Assembly: GCA_034509755.1 (NCBI GenBank)
Contig: CM067549.1
Location: 50,121,052 to 50,185,051, forward strand
Source: Anisodus tanguticus
Lineage: Eukaryota > Streptophyta > Magnoliopsida > Solanales > Solanaceae
DNA length: 64,000 nucleotides
Direction of reading: 5' to 3'
Position 1 is the stretch's first letter. Each line of letters opens with the position of its first letter. The position numbers and the translations under genes were made by a program. Below the pieces are notes generated by a model. That model ran no database searches. It worked only from the letters and a program-made list of their open reading frames with translations, and was not told the DNA's origin. Of the stretch, positions 21,827 through 35,500 are shown one piece after another.

Positions 21827-24400
21827 TCAACGCCGACTCTTCATATTGAGTTGTTCTCTGAATTTCTGAAATCTTGAAGTGTTAAGTGCTTTTGTGAACA
21901 AGTCTGCTATCTGATCTTCACTCTTCACTTGGTGTATCCCCAACTCTTCTTCAGCTACAACAACATTGGCGTACTTGGGATTTGGCTTTCGAACTCTTGT
22001 CGATCTCCGAGGTTGTGGGCTTACTCCTTCTGGTTGACGGTCTTCTACTATTTGATGCATGCCTGTTTGCCACAGATTCTGTGTTGCCTCGTCCTCGGTA
22101 TTTTCTTCCTCACTTTGATCTTCATGTTCCTTTTCTGGACTTGGATGTACTTCAACAATTTGCTCCCCCATCTTCTTTTGTAAATTGTCTTCTATTTATT
22201 TGGAGTCTGATAACTCTTCCTTTTGAGGTGACCACCATGATGTTACCTCATCAAATATCACATTTCTTGATGTATAACACTTTTCAGTTGTTGGGTCGCA
22301 GCATTTCCACCATTTTCTTTGGCTGTCGTATCCCACAAAGATACACCGTATCGCATTTTTATCAAATTTGTTACGTAGATGACTTGGCACAAACACGTAG
22401 CACACACAACCAAATACTCGAAAGTGACTTACTGCAGGTTTACTACCCCACAGTTTTTCAAATGGTGAAACGAACGCTAACTTCGTTTGAGGAAGTCTAT
22501 TGATGACATGAGATGTTATTTAATACCTTCTGCCCAAAATCTTCTTGGAACATTCTTCGAATGTAGCATGCTACGACATATCTCTACAAGGTGTCGATTC
22601 TTTCTCTCAGCTACTCCATTCTGTTGTGGCGTATTTGCACATGTGAATTGATGGCATATGCGGCATTCTCGTAGGTATTGGGAGAACTCATTTGATGTAT
22701 ATTCACCACCGTTGTCTATTCGGAGGCATTGGATTTTCTTGCCGAATTCTCCTTCTGCTATTTCCTTGATCTCTTTAAATTTTGAAAAAAGTTTTAGATT
22801 TTTCTTTTAGAAAGAAAACCCATACGTACCGTGAGAAGTCGTCAATGAATGTAACCAGGTATTGCATGCCACTGATTGATGATTGCTTGACTCGCTCGAA
22901 TATATCATAATGGACCAGCTCCAATGGTGTTTTGGCTTTGAACTTTGAGTCTTCATACGATAATTGATGCGCCTTACCATATTGGCAACTTGCATAAAAG
23001 GTCTTTGTTCTGACCTCGAGTTGAGGAAGACCCTTCAACATAGATTTCTTCATCATCACCTAGAGTTTGTGATAGCTTACATGTCCAAGTCTTGCATGCC
23101 ACAAATCAGTTGTTTCGTTCTTTCGAGTCTTGTTTACATAATTTGACTCTGCTGACATTATATAGACAGACTCTAAGCGTCATCCTCTCATCATTGGTGT
23201 TCCAAAGATTTCAAGATCTTGATAGATCTTGACATCTTGAGGTCCGAATACGACATGGTGGCCTGATGCCGTAATTTGCGCTACTGATAGTAAGTTTTTC
23301 TTCATCCCAGGTACATGGTAGACATCTTGGAGTGAAACCTCTTTCGAACTGAATCTCGACATGATTATTGTTTTTCCGACATGAGCGATTGGTAGTCTTG
23401 ACTTGTTGGCTGTCACCACCACACGACCACCTTTGTACTCGGTCATGTTCTGTAGCTTCTCTTTATCTCATGTCATATGATTTGAGCATCCAAAGTCGAC
23501 TATCCAATCATTATTGTAGTTGATAGTTCCAGAAATGATAACTGCCAGAGCTAATTCTTCTTCCTCCACGGCGAAATATGCTTCATCTTCCCACTCTTCA
23601 TCGCTTGTCTTTCCTGCATTTGACGTGACTACATTACTTTCTGCAATGTTCTTCTTGAACCAACAACCTTTAGCCATATGGCCCTTTTTCCCACAGTTAT
23701 AACATTTTCCATCAAACTTATTGTTATTCTTTGACTGGCCACCCGATTGTCTTTCTTTTGAGCTCCCCCTGATTTGGAGCTTCCATGATGATTATCCTTG
23801 TCATCATGTTTTCTAGAATTTCTACTAGCATTTGGTCTGGATCGACCTTTTTTATCACTGCTATAGAGTGCTTTTTCGTCACTCTTTAATGAGACTCCAG
23901 ATATTTGCTTAGCCAGCGCTTCTTGGTCAGCTAGCAAGTTTTCTAATTCAACAAGGGAAGGTTGGTTCTATATTCTGGCCTTAATTCATGAATAATAATT
24001 CTTCTAATTCTAGCATCTGACATGCCAGCAGCAGAGTCTAATGCAGAAATTTCGCGACAAAGAGATTTTACCTTGGTAAAGTATTGGTTGATCGTCATGT
24101 CGCGTTGTCTTATAGAGAGAAGCTCGTTCTCTAGAAGATGCAGTCTCGTATCGTTCTTCATGGTGAATAATGTTGCAAAAGTATCCCACGCTTCATTCGG
24201 TGTCTTAGCCGACCTGATGTGCTCTAACATTTCATCTTCAACTGTGGTCCGAATCGCAAACATGGCTTTGCCAGCTCTAATCTTCCATTTCTTCAGAGCG
24301 GCTGCGTCTTCTGGTTATGTGACCTCATTGCCACCAACGATCTCCCACAAGTCTTGGCCTTGGAGATATGCTTCCATATGCATCGACCATGTATTGTAAT
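21827..24400 (-). pseudogene. copia I gag-protease-integrase remnant
   Basis: On the minus strand from 24400: capsid (WDTFATLFTMKNDTRLHLLE), a CCHC zinc knuckle (about 23700), protease with DFG where DSG is expected (WIVDFGCSNHMT, about 23470), GAG-pre-integrase and integrase core (FIDDFSRYVWVFFLKEKSK; NTPQQNGVAER near 22630), then the integrase C-terminal part (22196-22405). From 21827-22171 the frame goes from PNPKYANVVVAEE straight into the extreme C-terminus of pol (HQVKSEDQIADLFTKAL), skipping reverse transcriptase and RNase H. Several frameshifts and stops are also present. Confidence 0.9.
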
Positions 24401-24753
24401 TCTGATTGTTAAGTTTCTTGATTCCACCGACCACTTGAAGGTCACCCATCGTGTCTTGGCTAAAATTCTATTTTTACCAAGAAAACATGATTTCGACAAC
24501 AAGCTCTGTAGTACTAAACCACACACGAACACTCTGAGAAACTCAACAAACGACTCTTTGGTATGAACCGACCTGGCTCTGATACCACTTGTTAAATAGC
24601 ACAACACGTGAAAAACGTAATTACTTTATTATTGTAAAAGTAATTACACCAAGACTTGAACACTATAACTTGACCACAATATATACCAAGTTTTTACTCT
24701 TTTATTTTTACCAACACTTGACACTTACACTTAAGCTTATACACACTTTAGAC

Positions 24754-27700
24754 TAAGGGTGGCCAGTGGGCCGGGCTCGGGTCTGGCGGGGTCGGGGTCG
24801 GGGCGGGGTACGGTCGGGTTTTCCTTTTTTTTTTTTTAAATAACATATGTATAAAAAAAACTCAATAAACAAAACAAGATAGTGTAATAAAAACATCTCA
24901 AGGCTGTTTTTGTGCCTCTTATATTATTTAATAGACATATGATTTTTTTGTAATACAAATACAATTGTCTAAAATCTAAATTGCAACTTTGTGGTGTTGT
25001 CCAAAAGTTGCAAATTACATAATAAAATTGCAATTAAAAAAATTACATTCTCAAAAAAAACATGTTCTAATTGCTTGATGATTTCCTGTGGTTCTTCGGT
25101 TGGAATTGGTATTTGTTGGTCAAATTGATCCACATCGCTTCCACTACCTTCGGTTAAGATTTCGTTGTAGTTTTCATCATCTTCTTCGTTGATCTCCGGT
25201 TGACCGCACCTTCTCCGCTCCGCTCGTATCCAATCTCTGAATAATACTGCAATTTCCAAGTCGTCTCCGGCCAATGAGTGTCTGTGGTCTCCTATTTGAT
25301 ATCCGCTCGCAGAAAAAGCGCTTTCCGACGCAGCTGATGACGCTTGAATGTTCAAAACATCTCGAGCCATCAATGAAAGTGTCGGAAATGTCTTCTCATT
25401 CCCCTCCAAGATTTCAAAGAAGTCTTCTTGTCCATCTTCATTGATAACTTCTTGATACGGTACAGAACCCCGCAAAACAAAAATATCCAACTCGCTAATT
25501 TGGTTAGTAGTAGAGGTACGGCCGCACATTCTATTTCGAGGCTTTCAATACTAGCCGCAAAAACAACATGTCTTTTGTGAGGTTGTGTTGAAGATGAAGA
25601 AGATGGTATGGAAGCCGGTAAGTTACTAGCATTTTCTTGTTGATAAAATCTATATATATTTTTGCATTGGTGTTCTACGCTAGACACCGCTTCTTCTTTA
25701 GTTTGTTCAATAGGTGGTGGGTGATTTAGATTTTTGGGACTTGGAGGTGGTAGTACTTGTATACAATCGTAAATAGTTTCAATTAGTGATTTAGTACCGT
25801 CTATTTTAATAGTAGGATTTAATACAGAACTAATAATATAAATAGAGGGAATAGGAATAAAATATTTTTTAATTTTGACAAACATTTTTTTAATAGCTGC
25901 CTTATAAGCTGGTTTTTCCATATATTCACTAAGTAATAAAAATATTAGAGTTATATAAAATAACATAGTTGAAATAGTAGGATAATATATACCGGAAAAT
26001 TCTTTTGTTGCTTGAAAAAATTTCTCTAAAAATACAATAAGTTCGGAAATTTTTACCCAATCACTATCTAAAATCATATCAGCTGGCTTTTTATTATGAG
26101 AGTTAAAAAATAAAGTTATAGGTAATTTATAGTCATAAGCAACAAGTAGTTGCTCGTATAAAGAATTCCACCTAGTGGATACTTCTTGTGGAATTCTTCT
26201 ATAAGGTAGTCCACAATCGTGACAAGTTTTTTTATATTCTTTTCTACGTTGTACTTTATTACATTTAAAAATAAAATTTATAGCAAATTGTATTTTACTA
26301 AGAATGTCTTCAAAAAGTGATAGACCATCCTTTACAATTAAGTTATATATATGGCACGCGCATTTTATATGAAAATGGTCTGGAAAAGATGGAGTTAAAC
26401 TATTTTTTAACATTGTAATTGCGTAATTGTTATTAGAAGCGTTATCTAATGTAATAGTCATAATTTTATCGGTAATTCCGTAATAATCGCACACTTGATA
26501 AATATTTTCTGCAATAAAAGTACGAGTGTGCCTATCATCTATATATCTATACGCTAAAATACGTTTTTTCATAGACCATTTATAATCTATCCAATGACAA
26601 GTTACAGTTAAATAATCATGGCCGTTAGTACTACGACCTATATCAGACGTGATAGATACTTTGCCATTAAAATGATATAATGAAAAACGTAAATATTGTT
26701 GATATTCATGCGCGAAATTAAATACATCTCTCTTAACAGTTGATCTAGGAAAACCGTTAAAAGCGAGGATTATATATATCTCTAATGTAATGAATAAAAT
26801 CGGGAGATGAAGGAAATGAAAAAGGCAAACCCTCCACAAAGAACTAATTTTGATATTGCTTCCCTATCTCTATGTTTATTGTATTTAGAGCCTACAATTC
26901 CCCCGTCATAGGGTTAATTTGACCCTCGTACTTGGTCCGGGACAAGACGGTATGTGAACCTTGTCCCGATGGAGCGGCGTTTGCGCACCCGGTTTTGAAG
27001 CCTGGTATTGGGCATACCTAGCCGGATGAGCACTTACTACGTGTCTAATTAAACCCCCGTCCCACCGTGACCTTTTCCGCTTTTAAATTTTAAAACATTT
27101 TTACAAATTTTACATATGGCTACTTGATTCTCTACGTCCCTATCAAAAAATGTCCATGCATCTGATTTTAATGGTTGTTTTGCTGGACCTCGTCTCATAC
27201 TAGGGGGAATAGGAGGTATTTCAGTTGAAGGTGCACTAGTGGGTGTGTTGTCATCAACATTAGTGGGTATATCATCTAGATCATTGTCTAAATTAAAGTC
27301 TTCTTGAGTTCCAGAAAATAGCTCCTGGTCTAAATCTAATGGTATTGTAGGAAAATGTTGAGTATCAACAAAATCATCCTGTGTAGGAATAAGATGACTA
27401 GAAGAAGTACCCTTGCTCCCGGTTGCCCCTACTAGAAGAAGCACACTTACCCTTACCCTTAAACATACCTTTTAATCCTTCCATTTTAATTATGATAATA
27501 AATAATTAAAGACAATAAAATTAAGTGCGCTAAATAAAATAAACAGACAATAATAATTTAATGAAGGAACGAATGTACCAAACGCAATGACGTAACGTCG
27601 ACGTGTAATCGAGAGGTTGAAAATTGAAACTTTGCTCGATGGAAGATCCTCAAGCTAATTGCCAACTTCACTCCCAATTCCCAAATGAATAAATAAAATT

Positions 27701-28171
27701 GAATATTTAGCAAACAATGTAGACTTGTAGAGAGATATATTGAGAAATTAGAGAGATTGTAGGAAGATTTGTGAGAAAGATGAAGAGAAAATGAGTTATT
27801 TATAGTTGGAAAATTGGGTTAAAGTGTAAATATAATAACTTATGGGTTAAAAATAAATATTAAGGGGTAGAGGGGGTTGGGGGAGGGGGGGGGGGCCTAA
27901 AATGGACGTTGGCCAACGGCCATAATCTAAAATGGTCGTTGGACCAACGGTCATATTTGCAAAGGGGGGAAAAGGGCGGGGTCGGGGTCGGGACGGTCTC
28001 GGGGCGGGGTCGGGTCGGGCGGGACGAGACATCGTCGCGTCCCGAGTTCGAGTCCCGCCCCCGTTTTTTTTTTTTTTTTTTTTTTTTTTAGCGGGGTCGT
28101 GGCGGGACCGGGGCGGGCTCGGGACGGGGTCGGGTCGGGGTCGGGCCGTCCCAGCCCACTGGCCAGCCCTA
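24754..28171 (-). mobile_element. hAT transposon, copy B, inside the copia I 5' LTR
   Basis: 3418 bp, same family as copies A and C but in opposite orientation. Ends TAAGGGTGGCCAGTGGGCC and, inward, TAGGGCTGGCCAGTGGGCT; perfect 8-bp duplication CTTTAGAC (24746-24753 and 28172-28179). G-rich subterminal repeats at 24770-24825 and 27965-28160, poly(G) tract at about 27885. The LTR sequence continues without loss on both sides. It is the youngest layer here because it sits inside the retrotransposon. Confidence 0.95.
24969..27484 (-). pseudogene. hAT transposase, copy B (best preserved)
   Basis: Start codon at 27484. BED zinc finger at about 27190-27050 (AICKICKNVLKFKSGKGHGG), catalytic body in one 489-codon frame 26839-25370, hATC region at 25529-24969 (FPTLSLMARDVLNIQASSAA with SESAFSASG, then DWIRAERRR). 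At least two frame changes (near 27460 and 26850) and an overlap near 25500 prevent a single protein. Copy B keeps bases that A and C have lost, so it is the best guide to the family. Confidence 0.9.
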
Positions 28172-28477
28172 CTTTAGACTCACTTGGACACTTTTTGGAT
28201 GCACACTTGGGACTTACATCCTTAAGGACCCAAGGTCCCTATATATACATGATCAATGTTGGTTCATCAACCAGCTTTACATTGCTAGAAGATTCTAGCT
28301 ATAACATCATAATGGGTTTGGCCCAACATGGTAAACAACTAGGACATTGACTCTAGAATTTTCTAGCAATTATTTTCTTATGTATTTCTTGAATCTTTAC
28401 CACATTTTTAGATAATTATATAATTTAATCTAGAATGTTCTACTAATGAGAGAGGCGGTGGTGATTTTAACACAAGA

Positions 28478-28655
28478 AGCCTGGGAGGGAATGAGAATTA
28501 TAAGAGGGGATAAGCAGGCAGCTTGCTTGCATGGGATGTTTTGTAATTTCAAATGTTTCAGTAGTATTCTAGTTGGTTTAAGTTTATGCAGTAAACTGTA
28601 TGTACATTGTAATATTTTTGTGTGCGCGTGTGACCGTCACGTTTTGCTGAAATGA
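28478..28655 (+). other. Exon-like piece right of copia element I
   Basis: Continues the open frame of 21312-21363 with AWEGMRIIRGDKQAACLHG and runs to a stop at 28653-28655. Its amino-acid make-up beyond about 28560 becomes UTR-like. Parent gene not recognised. Confidence 0.3.
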
Positions 28656-29564
28656 TTTACATTTGACATAATTTGAAAAGTAGTTCTGTTGCTCAATTTT
28701 CGTTGCATATTCTATGAGCAAAATTGCCGAACATATTTTTGGTATAGCACAAAAGAGCGAGCATAACATTTATGTATAGAGTTTACTTGTGTATTTTAAG
28801 TTTGATTAAGTATATAATTTATATGCTAAGCTGTAAAGATAGCATATCACAACAAATTAATTACTTCTCAATTTGCTATTTTTCATGGCCAGAGCCTCAG
28901 AAGGGTAATACATCGCTCGATTAGTTTGAGTGTGAACTCGACTTTCCGTATATAGTTCAAGAAGCATTTGATGTATTTTGCCTTTATTTAAAGACAAATT
29001 AAATTCATGTCATGCATAATAATTTTTTAATTTCAATTTAAAGATGTGTTTTTTTATTTGGAATTTGAAGATAAAGTTCCATTTTATGTTGAATGTATTT
29101 TTTTGAATTTGAATCAATATCTTATCTTTATCTTTATTTATATCTCCTATTTAATCCCCTAAAATCAGAAGTGGAAGCCAATATTCACTTCACTCAACAT
29201 ATTATTCATTTGGGAAGGACAATTGTAATTTTTATTGGTTTTTTGTTTTCATTAATTTACAAAGCTATTTAGTTATGTTCTTGGTTATATCTATTTGTTT
29301 ATATTTATAACTTTGTTCATTACGAGTAGTTTTACGTTGATATTTGTATGATTGTATTTTTGACGTGGTGTTTGTTGTAACTTTTTCCATGCACTTAAAT
29401 ATTATCTATTGCAAGCCGCAGAGGAAATTTTAAATTTTGAGATGAAAGAGAAAATCATATCAATATTTTTATGCGCAGGAGTTAATTAGTAGGTAAAATT
29501 GGGTATCAAGAGTGATAGGCATAACTTTTTATTGATGGTTTTGACTACATATAATGTATAGGAT
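28656..29564. other. Intergenic, nothing recognised
   Basis: Very AT-rich DNA between two retrotransposons; no coding, element ends or RNA genes seen. Confidence 0.4.
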
Positions 29565-29569
29565 ATGTT

Positions 29570-32500
29570 TATTGGTACTCTATCGTACTTTATAAAGCAG
29601 TACGGGATGTAAATAACTATTACAAATGTTCGAAAGGATAAATAAATGGTCAAACTTCAAAACTACCGCAAGTGCGTTGTGTCTTGAATCTTGATCAAGG
29701 GAAAAGCCAACTTTGAGAACTGCCGCAAGTATGTTGTGTCTTGAATCTTGATATCCTGAAATCAAGAAACAACTAAATCTGGAAGGTTACAACGTTGTGT
29801 GTTGAGTCGAGGATAGCCCTCTATCCTTAAGACAAGATTGCCCCGTATATATGCTTTTACGTTAGCGGGCAATAGTCTCCCAAGATAAAACAACACTTTA
29901 ATCTCAACGCTACAAAGCCAATAGGTTGAGTCCGGCGAAGAAAACAAATATGACTCGACTTGCTGAAGATATGGAATAGGAAGGAAGAGTTTCTCAATAC
30001 TCTTCTCTTTTGTCTCTGTGTATATAGTGTGTCTCTGTAGTGTAAATCTTGTGTATATGAGGGGAGTTTACTCACTGTTTTTGTGTGATTTTCAGTCAAG
30101 AAAGTGCAGTTTTTCCCCATTGTTTTTCTGCGTTTTTGTGCCTGTTTTTGTCTGATTTTCAGGTCTGTTTTCGTGCCTGTTTTGCTCGCTCTTTTCCTTC
30201 TGTTTTGAGCTAAATGAAGCTCAATATATAGCATGAAGAGGGGCTGTCCAACAGCCACAAACAAGGCTGTAATGGCCCTTAAAGGAGGTCATTAAAACAG
30301 CCAAGTAATGGCTATTAAGGCCTTGAAGAAGGCTGCCCAAATGCCCCAAGTAATGGCTGTTAATGGAGAGTTAATCAGCCAAGTAGTGGCTGGTTAATGC
30401 TCCAAAACGCAGTCCAACGGTAGGCAGAAAAAGTCTCCAGAAATTCTGGGGACCAAACTGTAAATATTGAAACTTCAGGGACCAAACTGTAAATATTGAA
30501 ACTTCAGGGACCAAACTGTACATATGAAAGAATTCTGGTCCAAACTGTACATCTGAAACTTTAGGGATCAAACTGTATATCTGACAGAGTTCTCTGGTCC
30601 AAAAAGATAATATCAGAACAGCCCACAGCCCACGACCCGTGACCCGTGACCCGTGACCCGAGCCCGAGCCCGAGACCGGACGGGCGGGCGGCGGCGGCGC
30701 GCGTGTGGGCTTAGCTTTGAACCCAAGCACATCTAGGTCTTTCCTCCTTTAAACACATGGGATACCCCTTGGGGATCCAAACCCTTTACCACATTAGAGA
30801 CTTATATAGAGAGCAATTCTTCCTATTCCCACCGATGTGGTAGATTTGTCCCACACCACATTTCCATGTCTCAAACACCTTACTTCGTGGACCAATATCT
30901 CTTTCATTTCTCAACGAAATTAGACGATTCTTGGCCCTACGGTCATCTACTCACTTCGTAGATCATGCATGTGCGAAGAGACAAGGTCTCCAACATGCGG
31001 AACACTAGTGTTTAATTCATCAAAGATGGGTGGACGCATCTCCCCGCCAAAGGCTAATTTCCAACAATCCCCTCTATGAAAGAGAGATTGTGGCGCACAC
31101 ACAAGGTGCCTACATTTCAGCAATCTTTCAAATAAAAGATATTGCATCGGGAGAGGTAGCTTACGCTTTGAACCTTCCCTAGTTGAATACCATCGGACTT
31201 ACTTACTGCGCGGTGAACGTGATGTCTTGAACCGTCAGTGTTTAGTGTAAGCCAAGACAACGATATCAACACAATAACTCTTCTTATTCATTTTCCTTCT
31301 TACGTTTCTGTCCGTTGTGGCCATGGACACACTTGGATTCTTAAGTGCGTTCATTTGAGTCGGCCATCCTCACACTTAAATAGGTGATCTCCTACAAGGT
31401 ATCCTGCTATACCCCACTTCACAAGTGTTAGGAATCATTAAAAGTTCCACAACCCTAACCTCAACCGTATGAGGATCTTTTAAAAGGTTTGGAAACTTAA
31501 CCTTTACCCACCATGCGAGCGAAACTTTAATGTCTATCGCGGAACAACTTTGGATTCATGTTTCCATACGTAAATCATCATCCGAAGTGCTTCTTGCTTC
31601 CACCGAAGTGCTCAACCGAACCTTTTGCCGCTTAGTTTTCCCATTGAACCACATTCTTGGGATCTCCAATCGCATGGTTGGGTTTCCACCGCAAAGGTTC
31701 GTATTGTTTGGGTTTTAAGCCAATTCCCCTAGACAGGCGAGAACACTTGATCTCCGGTAGTCCCTTAGTTAGTAAACAAGGATGTGACACCCGTGATGAT
31801 CAACCGCCATACGGTCTTATGTCTCCGACAGATCCTGAAAGATATGTCCAGACGCCGTCATCCGTGTCCTTCCTGAAGCCGACCGGCTAGCCATAGTGTA
31901 TAACTGCTGAAGACACGGGTATCTCCCAATAAGGGACGTCCTCTAAGGAGCCGTGAAGTTACTCAACTTCTTTCATGCTTTGTATAAAGCGATAAACTCC
32001 GATTCCATCATGAATCGGCCGATGCAAGTTTGCTTAGAGGATTTTCCAAGATCCACCATACACATTTACTTGTGGCTTTGGTGTTCTTCAGATCTGATGT
32101 CCATTTTGCATCACTGTGTTCTCCCAGAACCGCTGGACATCCAGAATACTATAATTCGTAGATAAGCGAATAATTCGGATATCGTCATATCGACTTAACG
32201 CCTTCTATTGATCATGTATTAAGATCATCGGTGAACCTTAGTTCAACCGATCTTTTTGTAGGACGATACCAGGTCGGTTGTAGTGTGTACAATACATTGA
32301 ACTACACATGACCCGTGCATATCGCTCCTTGATAATGGGTGCACCATGATTCCAATCGCCTATGATTCATATCCATTGGTGGCTTCAACGAGACCGTCAA
32401 CTATCGACCGATCTGTTAGATGTCTTAGAAATCCAATTCCTAAGATGTCATCTCGTGATACCCATATCTTTCATATCGACTTTGTTTCAATATGACTTTT

Positions 32501-35500
32501 ACTTTCGATCGTTGATTCTCCAACTGTTGGCTTTCTAATTTCGAGTCAATGTTTCGTGGTCGATTCATTGTTTCGTTTTATCCGAAACTTTCAGACCAAA
32601 ATGTAAACATTTCAAGGACCAAAATGAAAGTTCGGAAGAAGCCCAACAGTTCAAAGAAATCAACTCGATTCTCTTCTTCCAACTCTCCGATTGGGAAGGT
32701 CGTTTCAACACCCATGCCATGTAAGATTACAATGGCCCCGGATGTGAAGCTACTCACAGGGGAGCACTTTTTACAACCCAAAGGTTCTTTTCCTGGAGGA
32801 AGATCAACCATTACACAAGTATGGTTCTATATGATGAAATATATTTCTCTCTTTAGCTTCTTTCCAAAGCGGCGCTTTTGGAGATAACAATTATTTGTTA
32901 ATTGTCAATGGTTTATTCTCAACCATACAAGCTAGAAGGTATGGAACAAGTCTTTGTCCCCTCTTTGCTCCTTCTCGGTTCAACATCTAGAATCCCCGAG
33001 TTCGCAGATCCGGAATATTAAGTTCCTGGATAGCCGCAACTTTCGAGTCTCGTAGATACGGAACGTCTAGTTCGGACAAATCGAGCCCTCGCGGGTTCTT
33101 GTTAACCTTGAGCAATTACTCCTTTTTCCTATTTCAAGGAAAGTTATCTTCAAAGAATTCAACATTCTTTTACGCCAAGAGGCGATCAGTACTCCTGTTA
33201 TTTGCAGATCCAGTGGATATGCACTCTACAGTCTTAGGTACAACTTGACCTGTTTCGGTATTCCAACTTTTATCAAGCCACCCCACATAATTTGGGCGTA
33301 TGACTTTGCGCTTGGCTAACACCGTTGGACTGAGGTGAGAAATGAACAGTCGTTTAATGAACGATGCTTCACATTCTCCCCTCTATCACTACGAATTTCT
33401 CAATCCGTAGGCTTAGTTGATTTTCAACTTCGTTTTGTAGCGCTTATCCGCTTCAACAACTTCATCTTTGCTTTTCAACAAACAAAGGATTACATACGTT
33501 GTACCATCATCAATGAAGGTCACAAAGTACTTGTCTCCCCCCCTCTATTTTGTATGAACTTTAAATCACCCAAGTAGGTGTGACTAAGTTCTAGAGGAGC
33601 GGTGCTTCTTTCGCTATTCCCTTGACGGAATTTGGAAAGGTGACTTTGCCTCTTCATCTACCTCACATTTATTTTGAGGTTTTATGTCGACAGTAGGCAA
33701 CAATTTCAACATCGTTAGCTTTTGAATGACTTGCTATTTAACGTGTCTTAATCTATGATGGAATAGATGCACGGATTACAAATATATCATTCATTTAGCT
33801 ACGTACGTCTTTATACCATTCTTAGTTATTACGCACTGTTGGACTAGTCTCAAACCAAATTTGACCAACGGCGTCCCTTAAACCAAGTTTGGGATATGTA
33901 TCCCCTCATCTTAGAGTGATCCCAATCCATGAAGTCCTATTGAGGACAACCTCTCCACCCCTTTGATTTTAGAGGTGGCGTTGCTTCACATGAACAACTT
34001 CTTGCCCGTGGTTAGGGTGTAACCGGATCATATGAGATCCGGATGCTCGGCCCACTCCGGTTGCTTTGGCGACGAGTGTCCAATTTCTTTTCTCGCCTTT
34101 CTTTAGGCCTTCGGATCATTTAAGACCTGAAATTCGGCCCACCACACTAGGTGTCCTTTACTTTTCCTATGAAATGAATTCTGCCCCACTCCGGTCCGCC
34201 GGAGGCTTTATATGACCGAGTGTCCAATATCATCATATCAAAAGAATTTTTGGCCCACTCCGCCGCCCGGAGGCTTTGTATGATGAGTGTCCAATATCAT
34301 CCTATGAAGGATCTTCGCCAAATAGTATGACAGTTCTACGTCTTTAACGTTAAGATTGGTGCCCGATAATTCTTGGCGCTTACTTAAGAGTGGTAACGCT
34401 TTTACGCACGATTAGTGGATCTTTCTCCATCGTATGTGCGAACCTACTTTACACACTTTTAATCACTACACTTAAAAGAACGGATCTTTTTAAGTCGTTT
34501 ACAAAATCCAATCTTTAAACGAAAAAGAAGATGAGATTAAACTTCTGATTTGTTAAAGCGTAAGGAATATAAATTATTTTCATATTCCTCCTTACTTTAA
34601 TCCATTTTTAATTAGACATCATTTAATCTTTATTCTTGACAAGTAAGAAAAACTACTTATCCCAGTTTCGGATTCTGGCTCACTCCAGTCACTTCATCAA
34701 ACTGAGTGTCCAGTTCCTTCTTACCATTAATCGGATCTTTTGTCTGGGACAGATACAGGCCTTCTGCTGCAAGATAGAAGTACATCTTCAGTCTTCTCCT
34801 CTTGTCCCAGTTGACATCCTCGTGCTCTCGAGAGCGCTTGTTCCCACCGATCTTGGTAGCGGTGACACCATGAACATGTTCATCATCATCACTCTCTTCT
34901 ACCAGAAAACCATTGCCATATCCAGATTTGGTCACACAACTTTTGACCGACATCTTTCGAACACTAATAGTAATACTATACAATCTTGTCTTAAGTTGTT
35001 GGTACTCTATCGTACTTTATAAAGCAGTACGGGATGTAAATAACTATTACAAATGTTCGAAAGGATAAATAAATGGTCAAACTTCAAAACTACCGCAAGT
35101 GCGTTGTGTCTTGAATCTTGATCAAGGGAAAAGCCAACTTTGAGAACTGCCGCAAGTATGTTGTGTCTTGAATCTTGATATCCTGAAATCAAGAAACAAC
35201 TAAATCTGGAAGGTTACAACGTTGTGTGTTGAGTCGAGGATAGCCCTCTATCCTTAAGATAAGATTGCCCCGTATATATGCTTTTACGTTAGCGGGCAAT
35301 AGTCTCCCAAGATAAAACAACACTTTAATCTCAACGCTACAAAGCCAATAGGTTGAGCCCGGCGAAGAAAACAAATATGACTCGACTTGCTGAAGATATG
35401 GAATAGGAAGGAAGAGTTTCTCAATACTCTTCTCTTTTGTCTCTGTGTATATAGTGTGTCTCTGTAGTGTAAATCTTGTGTATATGAGGGGAGTTTACTC

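Larger units (their letters stand above)
21364..28472 (-). mobile_element. copia retrotransposon I, lacking reverse transcriptase
   Basis: LTRs at 21364-21819 (3') and 24590-28472 (5', enlarged by hAT copy B). Both are TG...CA and about 456 bp without the insert, with few differences, so the insertion is fairly young. Target duplication CAAGA at 21359-21363 and 28473-28477. Primer-binding site TGGTATCAGAGCC (initiator Met tRNA type) abuts the 5' LTR, and a purine tract ending GAGGGGGAG abuts the 3' LTR. The internal region is only about 2.8 kb: capsid, protease and integrase are present but reverse transcriptase and RNase H are gone. It cannot move by itself. Confidence 0.95.

Noticed and set aside
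25370..26839. 489-codon open frame as a host gene
   Set aside because: It is the catalytic part of the hAT copy B transposase, between hAT ends with a target duplication, and has homologous copies in A and C.
30600..30715. GC-rich tract as a CpG-island promoter of a host gene
   Set aside because: It lies within an LTR, recurs at the same place in the partner LTR (35990-36050) and in copia III, so it belongs to the element.
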